This document shows, one piece after another, positions 44,192-55,099 of a DNA stretch of 64,000 nt. The notes below the pieces were generated by a model that saw nothing but the letters and a program-made list of their open reading frames with translations, made no database searches and was not told the DNA's origin. The stretch is from Magnaporthiopsis rhizophila. Lineage: Eukaryota; Ascomycota; Sordariomycetes; Magnaporthales; Magnaporthaceae. The translations under genes were made by a program, and so were the position numbers. The stretch lies in the NCBI GenBank assembly GCA_003049465.1, contig PYSS01000035.1, forward strand, positions 124,001-188,000, in the 5' to 3' direction. How positions within the stretch are numbered: position 1 is the first letter of the stretch; each line of letters opens with the position of its first letter.

Positions 44192-45039
44192 AAGCAAACA
44201 AATAGACGACAATTCATTACACGGCCACGTAGACCAGAATAAAAGCAATACACCAAAAGGCCAAAAAGTAGAGAAAACCCCTCCTGTTTCCTTTCCTACC
44301 TCATTGTAATTAACCAAACTGGGAAGGAATAAAAATATTGGCCGAGGCTACCCTTGATGCGTTGCGTGCCCCGTGTTCCTAACCTGGACATATTTTCCGG
44401 TCTCTCCTTTTTTTGGTCTCCCTTGCGCCGGCGTGACAAATCGGTCGGACGAATGAGAGGTGAGTGTCAAGGATATCATGAGCCGTCGATTTCGATGGGC
44501 AGGACGGCGTGGTGGCGACACCCGTCTGCCTCCCTTTGAAAAAAAAAAAAAAACAATTTAAAAAAAATCACAAATTTCCTACACAAGCTCTATGGAACAA
44601 AGGGAGGGGTGTGTTGGCGCCCAGGTATGAGAGTATCCTCCACCAACACGGCTTTCTCTCTGGCAGCTCTCGCTCTCGTTCAAGCAGATGGAAATAACCC
44701 CCAAAGATTCCAAACAGAAAGAACAAGCAAATAAAAGCAAACGTGAAACTCGCTGTGCCCGATTTTCCCCATAATCCGCTCGGGGTGTATATCCCGAGTC
44801 CTTGTCCAATTGCCGCGATGAAATGAAGGGGCAATTCTTCAAACAAGGTAGAAAAAGAAATTCTAGAATATTATTACTCCGTAATTGCTGCTCCGTCTTT
44901 TACCTCGGAAGCTTACCCGCAAGAAGCTAGTTCAAACCGTGTAACTCCAAGAGTTGTCTCATGGTCGCGCTCGCTCCTTGCCGAGAAGCCGAAAGTAGGG
45001 AGGGAGCTGGTGGACACATACAGGGCCCAGCGTGTCAGC
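44192..45039. other. Convergent intergenic region, dioxygenase / RdRP
   Basis: Holds 3' flanks only. A-runs lie at 44,539-44,552 and 44,561-44,567. No gene seen. Confidence 0.6.
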
Positions 45040-48000
45040 TCACTCAGAGTCGACGTCCTCAAACATGCTGCCCAGGCGGTTCAGCGCCGTATCCTTCTTG
45101 ACAACCACGACGTCCCGCTTAAAGTAACGGTCGTCCGTGTCGCTGTCACCCTGCTCCTCGCTGTTGGGTGTCGTCGTGCTGCCAGATCCTCCCTCGACCG
45201 CCGTCTGGGTGTACGTGATCAGAGCCGGGTTGACCGAACCCTCCTTCATACTGGCCTTATCCTTGTCCTTGTGCTCCTGGGCCTGGGTCTGGATCGTGGC
45301 CGCCCCGAGGGCCGCAGCCAGGTCGCTAACCGAGCTGCGGCTGGGAACAGGCACCTTCAGCTTGCCAAGACTAACACTGCAGCCTCCACTATTCGGTTTG
45401 ACATCAGCCGTCGCCGCCGCGTCATCAAAGACAAGGGCATCGTCGTCGCCATCATAGTTGAGGCTAGAAGTTGTGGTTGGGTGCCGGCGCCGTGGTCTTG
45501 GTGCGTCCAGGTCGTAGCGAGGTCTCGAAGGCAGCCTCATCGGTCGTCTGAGCGGCGGGGGAGCAAAGCTTGGGTAATGAGGTCGCTCTGGGGAAAACTG
45601 GATCAGGTTCACGTCGTCGTGCTCCTGGTCGCTCTGTGGGTAGTTATTGTCGTTAGCGGCGACATGGCCAGGCGCGTTTACTCCTATCGTGCTCGCTATA
45701 CTAACATCGCTTCGCCCAACTGTCCCGTGGCTGGAACGGGCGTCGCTCTCCTCGGACAAGTCGGCTGGAGTGTTATCGATAGGATCGGCCAAGTCGATCA
45801 GGAGGGGCACCTCAGCCTTCTCCTCTGACACGTCAATCAGAGGCGTGTCGACCGTCTCGTGTTCTCCACTTGGCAAGGGCATGAAGTCCGGGTCGTGCTC
45901 CTCCATATAGCCGTCCTCGTCTGCGTGGAAAAGGTCGAGGATGACGCCACGATGGACCACGCGTCCATCCCTGAACCGAACATAGTCCATCTCCACAATG
46001 TCCTCTTCGTCGAGGTCATGAAGCCGGGAAGAAAGCTCAACCTGCTTCAGGTCTCCGAAGGTGACGGGTCCTGTAGCAGCAGCAGGATCGAGAGTAGAAT
46101 CGACAGCATTTGCAGACGCAAGATCAGTAGTAATAGTAGTTGCCTCGTTGTCACCAGCCACCTCGACGCTGCTGGGGGGCTTGTTGCCCACGCTGGTCGC
46201 GATTTGCACCAGGACCGTGTCAAAGATCCAGGGGAACGAGATCAGTGGCATTGACTTGGGGTTCGGCTTCGCTCCTCTGGACTTGCACTCGTGCAGCGCG
46301 ATCCTGATCTCCTCATCGGTGACCTTGTACATGGCAGCGACGAACGGGCCAAGCGCCTCGACGTCCTGACGTAGCCAGCTCGACGATATCTTGGTGCCGC
46401 CGCTGGCGCCGCCCGCAAGCTCGGCCGCGGCCTCGATGCACTTCTGGCGAAACAGCGACTTGAGGGTGGCAGACTCGCGGCCCACATTCTCCTGATGCTT
46501 GTAGGCGTTGCCCACCCGTGGGCGCGAGAGGACAAAGGCGGAAAAGACCTCGAACTCTGTTCCGATGTCGGCCTGACCCATGATCCGTCTCATGGCTTGA
46601 TCGTACTTGGTCTTTAGCTGGCGCGCCTTTCTCAGCATGTCTGCATCCAGTTTGTACTTGTTGAGGATCCTCGCATCGAAGGGCATCTCGTAGGCCGGAT
46701 GGAAGCTGGCCTGGTGCACCTTGTCGTAGAGCTTTCCCAGGATCTTGCCAGAGCGATACGTCCTGTTCTTTGCCTTCTCCATGAAATGGGGGTAATTCTT
46801 GGGCATGAGGCCGCGCGGGACCACGGCGGGTATGCCTGTCTTGGGGTAGTCGACGGCCTGCGAGTGCAGTCTCGCCAGCTCGATGCAGACGCGATCCTTG
46901 ACGCCTAGGCAGTCGGCCTGTGCCAGATGCGCGTGTGCAATAGTCGGCAGCGAGTGGTTCTTCATATAGATGACAAAGAACCCGCGCAGGTCGTCGGCCG
47001 TGACATCACGGTCGAGCTCCTTGCTCTTCTCGGCGGTGTAGCACATCGGCGGGCAGTTGCGCTCCTCGGGCGGAGGCATCAGCCGCTCATCCCAGAAGAC
47101 AAAGTAGTCGTCCCCGTCCAGGTCGCCGCCTGAACACATGCTGGGGATATCCCTATCACCGGTCTTGGGGAACACCACCACGTCCCTGAGATGCCGAAGC
47201 TCAGGCACGTCGACCGCCTCGACGACGCGGAGGTCTCCCGGGTGGAGCGAGGGGTTACGCCCGACGACGCAGGTGCCGGTGATTACCTTGTAGATTCCGT
47301 CCGGGCCGCCTGGGACTTGCAGAAATATCTGCGGGGGCTCCGAGTGGTTGAGTCGGGGCCGCTGGTTGGGGCCAGTCGAGACGTGCGCGTGATGGCCGCG
47401 GAGCTTGCCCGTCTCGTCGACGCAGCCCAGAACGAACGCGCCCTTCTCGACGACAATGCGGGCCTTTTCCTTCAGAGATTTTATCGACCATGCTCGCCAG
47501 AGCCGCATCATTGTCCACACAAACGGCTCCTGCGACTTCATGAGTCCTGCCATGATCAGCTGCGCCAGCGTGTACGTCATCTGGTTCTCGTCCACGTAGA
47601 GCTTCAGCAGCGACACCGCCGCGATGGGATCCTCCATGGCCTTGTCGTAGTTTGCGAGCTGGTCCGCAAGCATCTCTTCGAACACGCGATCCTCGATTCC
47701 CAGAGCGGACAGAATGGGGATGGTCTGGCGGTTGAGCGTGGCGACAGAGTGCTGGGAGCACCGGATGATCTCGAGACGGCTGTGCTCTGTCTGGAACTTC
47801 TCCTGCGAGGGCCGCACGTGGATTTCCAAGTTCTTGAGGTCAGGCCACACGGTAAGAATGCCCTTGCGGCCGCCCATCCTGAACTGGAAGGCCGAGGGGC
47901 ATGTGGACAGCTTGAGCTGCGAGGCGATGACGGACGACCACAGCCCGGAGATCTTGCCGACGCCGTCAGAAAAGCAGTAGCCGTTGGCTTCGATGTCTGG

Positions 48001-50085
48001 AATTGTCTTGATCCATGGAAGAGACGTGCCGTTAATGTTGCGTGTGGTGGAAAAGCATTGTCCCAGCCGTGCCGCATACTTGCCGACGTTGCGGATGTGG
48101 CTGAAGTTGCCCATCCAGGCCCGGATGCTGTCGCAGGTGACGCCGCCGACGGGAGCAAAGAAGTATGCGCTGCTCTCGCGCATCTGCGAGTTGCCAAAGG
48201 CTAAGAATTGGTAGTGGCGGTCTCCAATGAAGATGCCGTTCTTCAGGACCCGGTAGACGCGAGTGTAGAGCTCGTCGTTCACGCGTTGGTCATGCGTGGC
48301 ATTGATGCGACCACGGGGCAGCTCATCGGTGAACTGGACGCGCATGAACCGATCGCGGAGGTCATAGTAGTGTCGCAGAACACGGTTCGTGGTCTCGACG
48401 GTGGGCGAGGTGAGGTAGACGGTTGAGGGCGTGACGACGGCCTTGCGCATCATCATGCAGTACTCCGGGAGCAGCTCGGGATGCACGTCTGGGGCGTATC
48501 TGATTTCCCGAGTCTCCTGCAGCAGCCGCATCGGGTCATAAAACTTGACACGGCGATCGATGGGATACTCGAGCACCATTCTGGCTTCGCGAGGTCTCAT
48601 CTTGGACAGCTCTTGGAGGAACTCCACTGTGATGCTGGACTCGAGGAGATGGCGTCGAGAGATACAGACTTCGAGTTGGTACCGGACCTCCCAAGGCAGG
48701 TTGATGCGATCCGAGTCACTAAGAATCTCGAGCATATGCCCGTCTTGGTCAAGGTCGGCCGCCCTGTCGAGATATTTCCACATGACCACCGGGTCATCCT
48801 CTGGTGCCGAGAACTGGAAATCGACCTCGGTGTGTGTCCGGATGTTGAAGTCTCCCAGATAGCCCTCTATGGGATGCCACTGATCCTTGGAAAGCTCGAT
48901 GCAGTACGTGGTCCAGCGGCCAAGGTCGATGACCTGGCGATGCTCCTCGTTGAGGCTGAGAGGGGTCTCCTTCATCAGCCTCGGATCGTCCATGATGTTG
49001 CACTGACGCCACCATGTGTCGTACTCGGTCCACAGCTTACGCTCCTCGTTGTGAGTGTATTGCTTGTTATCAACCTCACGGTAGAAGACGGGCGGACACT
49101 CGAGGGGAATGACGAGATTGCACGTGTCGGCGTCCTGGTCAACGCGCATGAGTTTGCTGAGCTCGCTGAAGCGTATCTCGACCTTGTATTCGTGGATGCG
49201 GCGGAGGGTTGCCTTTCCCTTCGCCTCGTTCAGGGCAACAGAGAACTGGAGCTTGATGCATCGACGCTTGAAGTCGACCACAAGCTTGAAGGGATTTCCG
49301 GCAGGCAGAGGTCGGAGAGCTGCCCGGATCATCATCTTGGTCTTGGCGATCATGATCCCGAACCTGACGGCCGCGGGGGCGAGCTTGACTTCGCTAGGCA
49401 CTGCCCGGTTGAGCGGGCTGGCGATGGAGTCTCCTCCGTAAAAGCCGTAGGGATCAATCTCGACCCTGGTAGTGAAGATTCTCCTCTTGCCGTAGGGGAT
49501 CTCCAGAGAGCCTTCATCGGCCCAAGGCAGGTTTCCAACGTCGGGCGGCTCCATCTTCACCCGTGCCCTGCAACAGTCCCTCCTCTCGATGATGTCGATC
49601 ATGATGAGGTTTACACGTGACTGCAACGCACGCCAGATGTCCCAGGTTGTGATGTCAAGAGGCAGCCTGATCAGGCTGATGGACATGGAGGAAAACAGCT
49701 TCCAGTTCTCAGGTGGCGGGCAGAGCTGCACGTTGGCTGAGCGACGGGGCAGCAGCGGTCCGTTGCGCGCGCCTGGATGGCCGGGTTGTCTCGGAGGACC
49801 ATAGCTCAGATCGGGCCTGCCGCCCTGAATGTGAGGGTTCACATGGCGAGGCGTGGGTGGAACAGATGGGATCCTCCAAGCCGGGTCGATCTGGCCGGAG
49901 GGTGTCTGAGGCAACGAAGTGCCGCCACCGTGAGAAGACTGTGACGAGGGGACGGGCGATGCACGGCTAGGAGGAGTGTCTGTAGGAGACGGGAGAGGAG
50001 TGAGGCCAAACGAGGACTGAGAGGCTCGACTGCGCCGCCCACTGGCTGGAGGGCCAAGGTGACGCTCGACGTCGTTGATGGCCAT
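45040..50085 (-). CDS. RNA-dependent RNA polymerase of the SAD-1/RDR type
   Basis: Makes double-stranded RNA from aberrant single-stranded RNA, feeding Dicer and Argonaute in RNA silencing. One exon of 1681 aa. The catalytic aspartates are in CSGGDLDGDDYFVFWD, near residue 990. Flanking blocks are CFSTTRNINGTSLPWIKTIP, YCFSDGVGKISGLWSSVIA, FQFRMGGRKGILTVWPDL, and KSQEPFVWTMMRLW. After the motif come HLAQADCLGVKDRVCIELAR and LHSQAVDYPKTGIP. An RRM-like N-terminal region (SISLIRLPLDITTWDIWRAL) precedes the core, and the last 350 residues are acidic and disordered. This layout resembles SAD-1, the meiotic-silencing polymerase, more than QDE-1, but paralogue assignment needs a tree. The catalytic centre is intact. 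Confidence 0.95.
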   Translation of the reverse strand: MAINDVERHLGPPASGRRSRASQSSFGLTPLPSPTDTPPSRASPVPSSQSSHGGGTSLPQTPSGQIDPAWRIPSVPPTPRHVNPHIQGGRPDLSYGPPRQPGHPGARNGPLLPRRSANVQLCPPPENWKLFSSMSISLIRLPLDITTWDIWRALQSRVNLIMIDIIERRDCCRARVKMEPPDVGNLPWADEGSLEIPYGKRRIFTTRVEIDPYGFYGGDSIASPLNRAVPSEVKLAPAAVRFGIMIAKTKMMIRAALRPLPAGNPFKLVVDFKRRCIKLQFSVALNEAKGKATLRRIHEYKVEIRFSELSKLMRVDQDADTCNLVIPLECPPVFYREVDNKQYTHNEERKLWTEYDTWWRQCNIMDDPRLMKETPLSLNEEHRQVIDLGRWTTYCIELSKDQWHPIEGYLGDFNIRTHTEVDFQFSAPEDDPVVMWKYLDRAADLDQDGHMLEILSDSDRINLPWEVRYQLEVCISRRHLLESSITVEFLQELSKMRPREARMVLEYPIDRRVKFYDPMRLLQETREIRYAPDVHPELLPEYCMMMRKAVVTPSTVYLTSPTVETTNRVLRHYYDLRDRFMRVQFTDELPRGRINATHDQRVNDELYTRVYRVLKNGIFIGDRHYQFLAFGNSQMRESSAYFFAPVGGVTCDSIRAWMGNFSHIRNVGKYAARLGQCFSTTRNINGTSLPWIKTIPDIEANGYCFSDGVGKISGLWSSVIASQLKLSTCPSAFQFRMGGRKGILTVWPDLKNLEIHVRPSQEKFQTEHSRLEIIRCSQHSVATLNRQTIPILSALGIEDRVFEEMLADQLANYDKAMEDPIAAVSLLKLYVDENQMTYTLAQLIMAGLMKSQEPFVWTMMRLWRAWSIKSLKEKARIVVEKGAFVLGCVDETGKLRGHHAHVSTGPNQRPRLNHSEPPQIFLQVPGGPDGIYKVITGTCVVGRNPSLHPGDLRVVEAVDVPELRHLRDVVVFPKTGDRDIPSMCSGGDLDGDDYFVFWDERLMPPPEERNCPPMCYTAEKSKELDRDVTADDLRGFFVIYMKNHSLPTIAHAHLAQADCLGVKDRVCIELARLHSQAVDYPKTGIPAVVPRGLMPKNYPHFMEKAKNRTYRSGKILGKLYDKVHQASFHPAYEMPFDARILNKYKLDADMLRKARQLKTKYDQAMRRIMGQADIGTEFEVFSAFVLSRPRVGNAYKHQENVGRESATLKSLFRQKCIEAAAELAGGASGGTKISSSWLRQDVEALGPFVAAMYKVTDEEIRIALHECKSRGAKPNPKSMPLISFPWIFDTVLVQIATSVGNKPPSSVEVAGDNEATTITTDLASANAVDSTLDPAAATGPVTFGDLKQVELSSRLHDLDEEDIVEMDYVRFRDGRVVHRGVILDLFHADEDGYMEEHDPDFMPLPSGEHETVDTPLIDVSEEKAEVPLLIDLADPIDNTPADLSEESDARSSHGTVGRSDVSIASTIGVNAPGHVAANDNNYPQSDQEHDDVNLIQFSPERPHYPSFAPPPLRRPMRLPSRPRYDLDAPRPRRRHPTTTSSLNYDGDDDALVFDDAAATADVKPNSGGCSVSLGKLKVPVPSRSSVSDLAAALGAATIQTQAQEHKDKDKASMKEGSVNPALITYTQTAVEGGSGSTTTPNSEEQGDSDTDDRYFKRDVVVVKKDTALNRLGSMFEDVDSE

Positions 50086-50977
50086 GCTGCATAGGACGCT
50101 CGGTATCTAGGATGGGAGTGAAGGAGGAGTGGGTAAGCTGCGACGGGCTAGCTACGGCGTCGAGTGCTGGACTTTGCCATCAGGGCCGGAGAGAAACTGC
50201 AGGTGCGACCTCTGGCACGCAACCCGAATCGCGTGCGACTACAGTAGATGCGAGAGGAGAGAGGTGAAGGTAGAGGGTATGAGGTATGCTCAGGTGGGAA
50301 AGTTTGTAGGTGTGCAAACACTTGAACAACTGCAGGTGTTTGTCTAGGAGTAGGTGGTAGGTAGGGTTGGGCGGGTGGTGAGGGAGAGTGAAGGACACGA
50401 CAAGTTTTGGCGGAGGAAAAGGCGTGCCAGGTGAAAAGGCAGGAAGGAGCGAGGGCCAGTGATTTCTCGTTCAAGCTAAAAAAAAAAAAAAAAATAAGAC
50501 TCTACCACCCACCAAGTCGAGTTGGAAATGGCAAGCTTCGTTGGTGACAAAAGAAAAAAAAGAGGAAGACTGGAGCCTCGCAGCTTTCTGTTTGTAGCCG
50601 CTTGAGGTTGTAATTTCGACACAACAAACCGCCTAGGCTTGATACCTACCACAAGGTGTCTGCGAACCCACTTAAGCATGTATTTTGGTGGGCGCTGCAA
50701 CCATCCGAGGTTTTCAAACCGGCCCTATCATGCTGCTTCAAGCATACGAGTGTGACTACCAGGTGGCCGGCAGATGCACAGTGTGATAAGCAAACGGTGA
50801 GGACTGGCGCCATCCGCGTGGTTGTTTGCGTGAGGTTATCTAAAGTCCAAAAAAAATGCCCGACTTTGTTTTTGTGCTGCTCGTTGACCCTACCTTGCGC
50901 TCGTGCTTTTTGTGCTAATCATAACAACAGAAATACCAGCTAGAGGCCTGAGTAGGCTCTGACAACAGAGCGGAATC
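50086..50977. other. Upstream region of the RdRP gene
   Basis: Promoter and 5' leader of the RdRP gene and 3' flank of D-lactate dehydrogenase. Contains an A-run at 50,477-50,493. No gene seen. Confidence 0.55.
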
Positions 50978-53132
50978 TTATTTTCCAAGTCCCTGCCGGT
51001 CAAAGATCTTCCCAGGGTTCCTAAGGGTTGGTCATCATTGTGAGGTTAGCAACTGTTCAAGGGCCAAGGGAACGATATGGCGCCAGCCTGCCATGAGTGG
51101 ACAACTCACATAATCCAATTCGGGTCTATAGCAGACTTGATCGCTTTCTGAAGGAGGGGCAAGGGGAGCCGTGTCAGCAGACTGATGCCCATGTCATACA
51201 AGAGATGTCGAAAAATCCGAAGCCCAAGACGAGAGCAACATACCATGACGCCGAGCGTGTCGGGCCCAACCTCCCATAGCAGAGACTCCTTTTTGCCCCA
51301 GCCGACAGAGTGTTCGCCCGTGCAGGTGCCCTCCATCTCCAGCGCCCGCTTGACCATGTTCTTGACACACTGCTCCACCTTTTCTCGCTCCTCCGGGTCC
51401 TGTCGGTTGTAGAGGATGCTCTCGTGGAAGTTGCCGTCGCCGATATGGCCTAGGATGCTGGCGAAGAGTCCGAGATCGTCCATCTCCTTCTTGCTGACTT
51501 CAATCAGGTCCGCCAGACGGCTGAAAGGAACCGCCACATCTGTGCTGACTGCAAAACCGCCACGGGGAGGAGCAAGCTTGTCAGTATTCGAGCCTTCTTG
51601 TATCGGCCGAGCCTCCCAATTTTTGCACTTACAGACATCCTCGCCGCCCTGGCGCAGGGCGAGCATGGACCAGAGCGACTCCTTGCGCGCCGACCACAGC
51701 ACCTTCTGTTCCTCCGCGTCCTTGGCGAACTCGAATTGGCCACCTCCGTTGGCCTCTGCAATGCTTTGCACCATATTGATGTTCTCCTTGACTCCAGCCT
51801 TGGTTCCCGAGAACTTGAAGAACAGCGTCGGCGTCTCTTTCCATTTCCTGGGCGCCGTCGCCCCGCTCATGTTGACGACCTTCATCTGCACCTCGTCCAT
51901 GATTTCCATGGCGGCCACTGGGACCCCTGCTTGCATCACGCCGGCCGCTGTCGCCGCCGCGTGGCGGATCGAAGGGAACGTCACCACTGCCACCGAGAAA
52001 TCTTCAGGGATGACGGCGAGCTTAAGCGTCGCTGTTGATTGCGTCAGTATCGATCCCATGATTTTCCGTGGCCTGAGATAAAAGAGACGGAACGGGGGGT
52101 TACCCACCCTCAGTTACCAAGCCTAGAGTGCCCTCAGAGCCTACAAAAAGGCCGTTGAGATTGTAGCCCGCCGAAGACTTTCGCGGGCGGCGCCTGGTCT
52201 TGATGACAGTGCCGTCGGCCAGCACAACAGTCAGGTTGATAACCCAGTCCTTCATGGTGCCATACTTGACCGCGTTGGTGCCCGAGCAGTTGGTCCCGAC
52301 CATTCCGCCAATCTTGGCGCTCGGCCCCGGGTCGATGGGGAAAAAGAGCCCCGCGTCCATCTTGAGCAGCTCCGCGTTGAGGTCCTGCCACCCGATGCTC
52401 GGCTGCACCACCACGTCCATGTCGGCCTTGTTGAACTGGATGATCTTGTCCATATAGGCGAAGTCGACGCTTATTCCACCGTATGGTGCTGAGAAGTTGC
52501 CTTCCAGGCTTGATCCTCCCGAGTAGGGGATGACGGGCACTCGGTGCTGGTGGCAGATACGTGCAATCGTCGACACGTGCTCCGTACTCCGCGGGTAAGC
52601 CACGGCCACCGGGAGGCCTTCGGGGTTGGTTGAGGACCATTCCGAGTACCCGTGGGCATGGAGGTCGTCGGGGTCCGTCGAGATTATATCGTCGAGTCCT
52701 ATTTCACGTTGGATCTCCTTGATGGCCTAGATTCTGGCTATGAGTGACTGAGGTATGACCCAGAGCGGGAAAACTTCGTGATGTGCTGAGCGGAGGATGG
52801 ATGAAACGTACCAGCTCCATAACGGGCAAGCTCGCGTACCGCGGCGTCGGGAATCTGTCGTCAAGCAGAATAGGTCTGCTAGCCTGGGGAAACAGCCGCG
52901 GGTACAAGGTAGAGGCGCCCCATCCCGTAAGCCCGGCGGCGATGGCGACGGCGAGAACCCGCTGGCTGGTCCACGGTGTCGAAGCCGCAGAGGCAGTGGC
53001 CGTGGTCGAGGCTGTGCCACTTCCACCGCCAGAGACGTGCCGTCTAGGCCGGGCGGCTCCGAAGGTCGGCCTACCGCCGGTTGCGATTCGACGGAAAGGC
53101 CTGGCCGCCCGCGCCCAGAGATTGGATGACAT
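50978..53132 (-). CDS. dld1: D-lactate dehydrogenase (cytochrome), mitochondrial FAD enzyme
   Basis: Oxidises D-lactate to pyruvate and passes electrons to cytochrome c at the inner mitochondrial membrane. Six exons, 53132-52812, 52726-52108, 52031-51633, 51548-51244, 51147-51110 and 51020-50978, give 574 aa with all phases consistent. Residues 1-45 form an Arg/Ser-rich presequence, followed by a hydrophobic anchor (VLAVAIAAGLTGWGASTLYP). The FAD-binding domain is clear: PRSTEHVSTIARICHQHRVP, VIPYSGGSSLEGNF, GLFFPIDPGPSAKIGGMVGT, GLFVGSEGTLGLVTEATLKL. The FAD-oxidase C-terminal domain contains FASILGHIGDGNFHESILYN, EHSVGWGKKESLLWE and ends in NPGKIFDRQGLGK, with the last exons only 38 and 43 nt long. 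Full-length for the family. Confidence 0.95.
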
Positions 53133-55064
53133 GTTCAGGGGTGCCGAAGCTGGGGTATAAATCGAGACCAACAGGGAACCCGCGCTAAGAGAAAAGAAAA
53201 CGACCCGAGTCCGGAAGGAGTGAGAGAGTGAAGGGCGACCTAGCGATAATGGGTAAGCCCGTAAACCAAAACTGTGTATACAATTACAGACGCAAGTGGG
53301 CCGGTTGAGTCAAAACCAACAGCGGCACAACAGGGTCACGGGTTCCCCAGACTTCTTGGTTCAGATATTTCGGACGAACCGATGTGTTCTGTTTCGGTCT
53401 ATGAAGATGAAGGGTAAAGAGAGAGGGGGAGAGAGAGAGGAGGGAGGAGGAGAAAACAAGGTCATGGCTAAAAACTACAAAGAAAGAAATGATGAGAGAG
53501 GCGTGACATGCTCACCAGGATGGGACTAGCCTGGTATAATACCCAAGGGAGTCCGACACTGTTCCGGAATCGGAAAGGCGAGGCCGGCACTCTCGACTGA
53601 GGCTCTCCGCCTCAACGCCCGACAACGTACAGGACGCCCCTTGCTTTTTACGATGGCCCAGACGCCCAGGGTAAGGAGGAGCGCGCAGAACTGGGTCCAG
53701 GGCGCAGAGCAGAGCGGAGTGTGGGTAGGATACGGATGCACTTGTGGGGTGGAGAGGATGGTCGTATTGGGGCCGGCCACTGTTGTATATAAGTGGCAAT
53801 AAGTGGCCTAGCGAAAATGAAGACGTACAACAGCGAGAAGGGACAAAAGGGAGATGATGAAGACAGCTGGTAAGACGAAGCCAGCACAGGGCAAGATCAT
53901 CATGAGAGGAACAAAATATACATAATGGAACGCCGCAAGGGCAAGCGAGTTTTGCTGGACCGAACAGCTGCTACTAGTAAGCTGCTGGCAACCAAGCGGT
54001 CTCCATTTGGTAACCCCAACGTAGGTTCGGACGGACGCAGGGAAAGGTCACATTGGGACGTCGTCCAAAGCCGAAGTGGAGCAGTGGACGGAGAGGGGAA
54101 GCACAATAGCTGCCCGTCACAAGACTAACAACCACGGGCTTGTGTCCGACGGCTACGTAGCAGCCGCGGTTAGCAGCTGTGTCGTCATGTCCGGCGAGAG
54201 CGGGAAGCGGAGTCGGACTCCTTTGCAAGAAGAGGGGGCGGCCTAGGAAAGGCGGAGGCGTTGGCCAGATCCTTGGCGAGACCTGCCCAGAAATGGATCC
54301 AACTAGTGGAAGACTGAGTAAGGGCTATGGGGCGGGAGGCGACGAGCGAGCCGCCTCGCTGGAAGAGCGGGATGTGCTAGAAGGAATAGCGTTGATGGAA
54401 GCAGGAAGGGCGACGGATGGCTGTTGGTCCATGCACGTGTGATGGCCGAGAGCTGGTCAGGAACGGAGGCAAAACCTTTGCCATGGCCTTGTCAAGGAGA
54501 AACCAGCCGGACAAGAAGGCAAGCGCCTCGGATTTGCCCGCCGCGGTCATCTGCGCCCAGCGACAATGCTAGCGCATAATGGAAATGGAGATTGGATCCG
54601 GGTGAGATGGCGCACAAAGCATAAAAAGCAAGGGAAAGCTTATGAGCATGTCGTAAAAAAAGAAAGAACAAAAGAAATAAACACTTGACACCATTTGATG
54701 ACCGATTTGGGTGGGGGTGGTGACGGCTACGGCTGCCGTTGGGCTGACGCTTAGCGTGTCTAAAAGCCCAAAGCCCCCTGGGCCTGGTGGGAACCCCCAC
54801 TGATGGCGGCGCACGTGAGCCATTGAGGCCAGACCGGGCAAAGGGATTACATCAAAAAGCACTGGACCAATTTCCAGTCTGCGATTCTAATTTCTCCTTA
54901 TTCTATTCTATATCCTGCCCATCGCGCGACCTCGACCCTGATTTGCGTGTGCATATGTGACAGCCACACCCTCCCGAAGGCGAGGGAGTGGGTACGTTCA
55001 TGTGTCTCCCCATCTTTTCTCTGTCTATCCTTCTCACAAGCCAGTCCAGATCCCGCCTTTTCTT

Positions 55065-55099
<35 letters not shown>

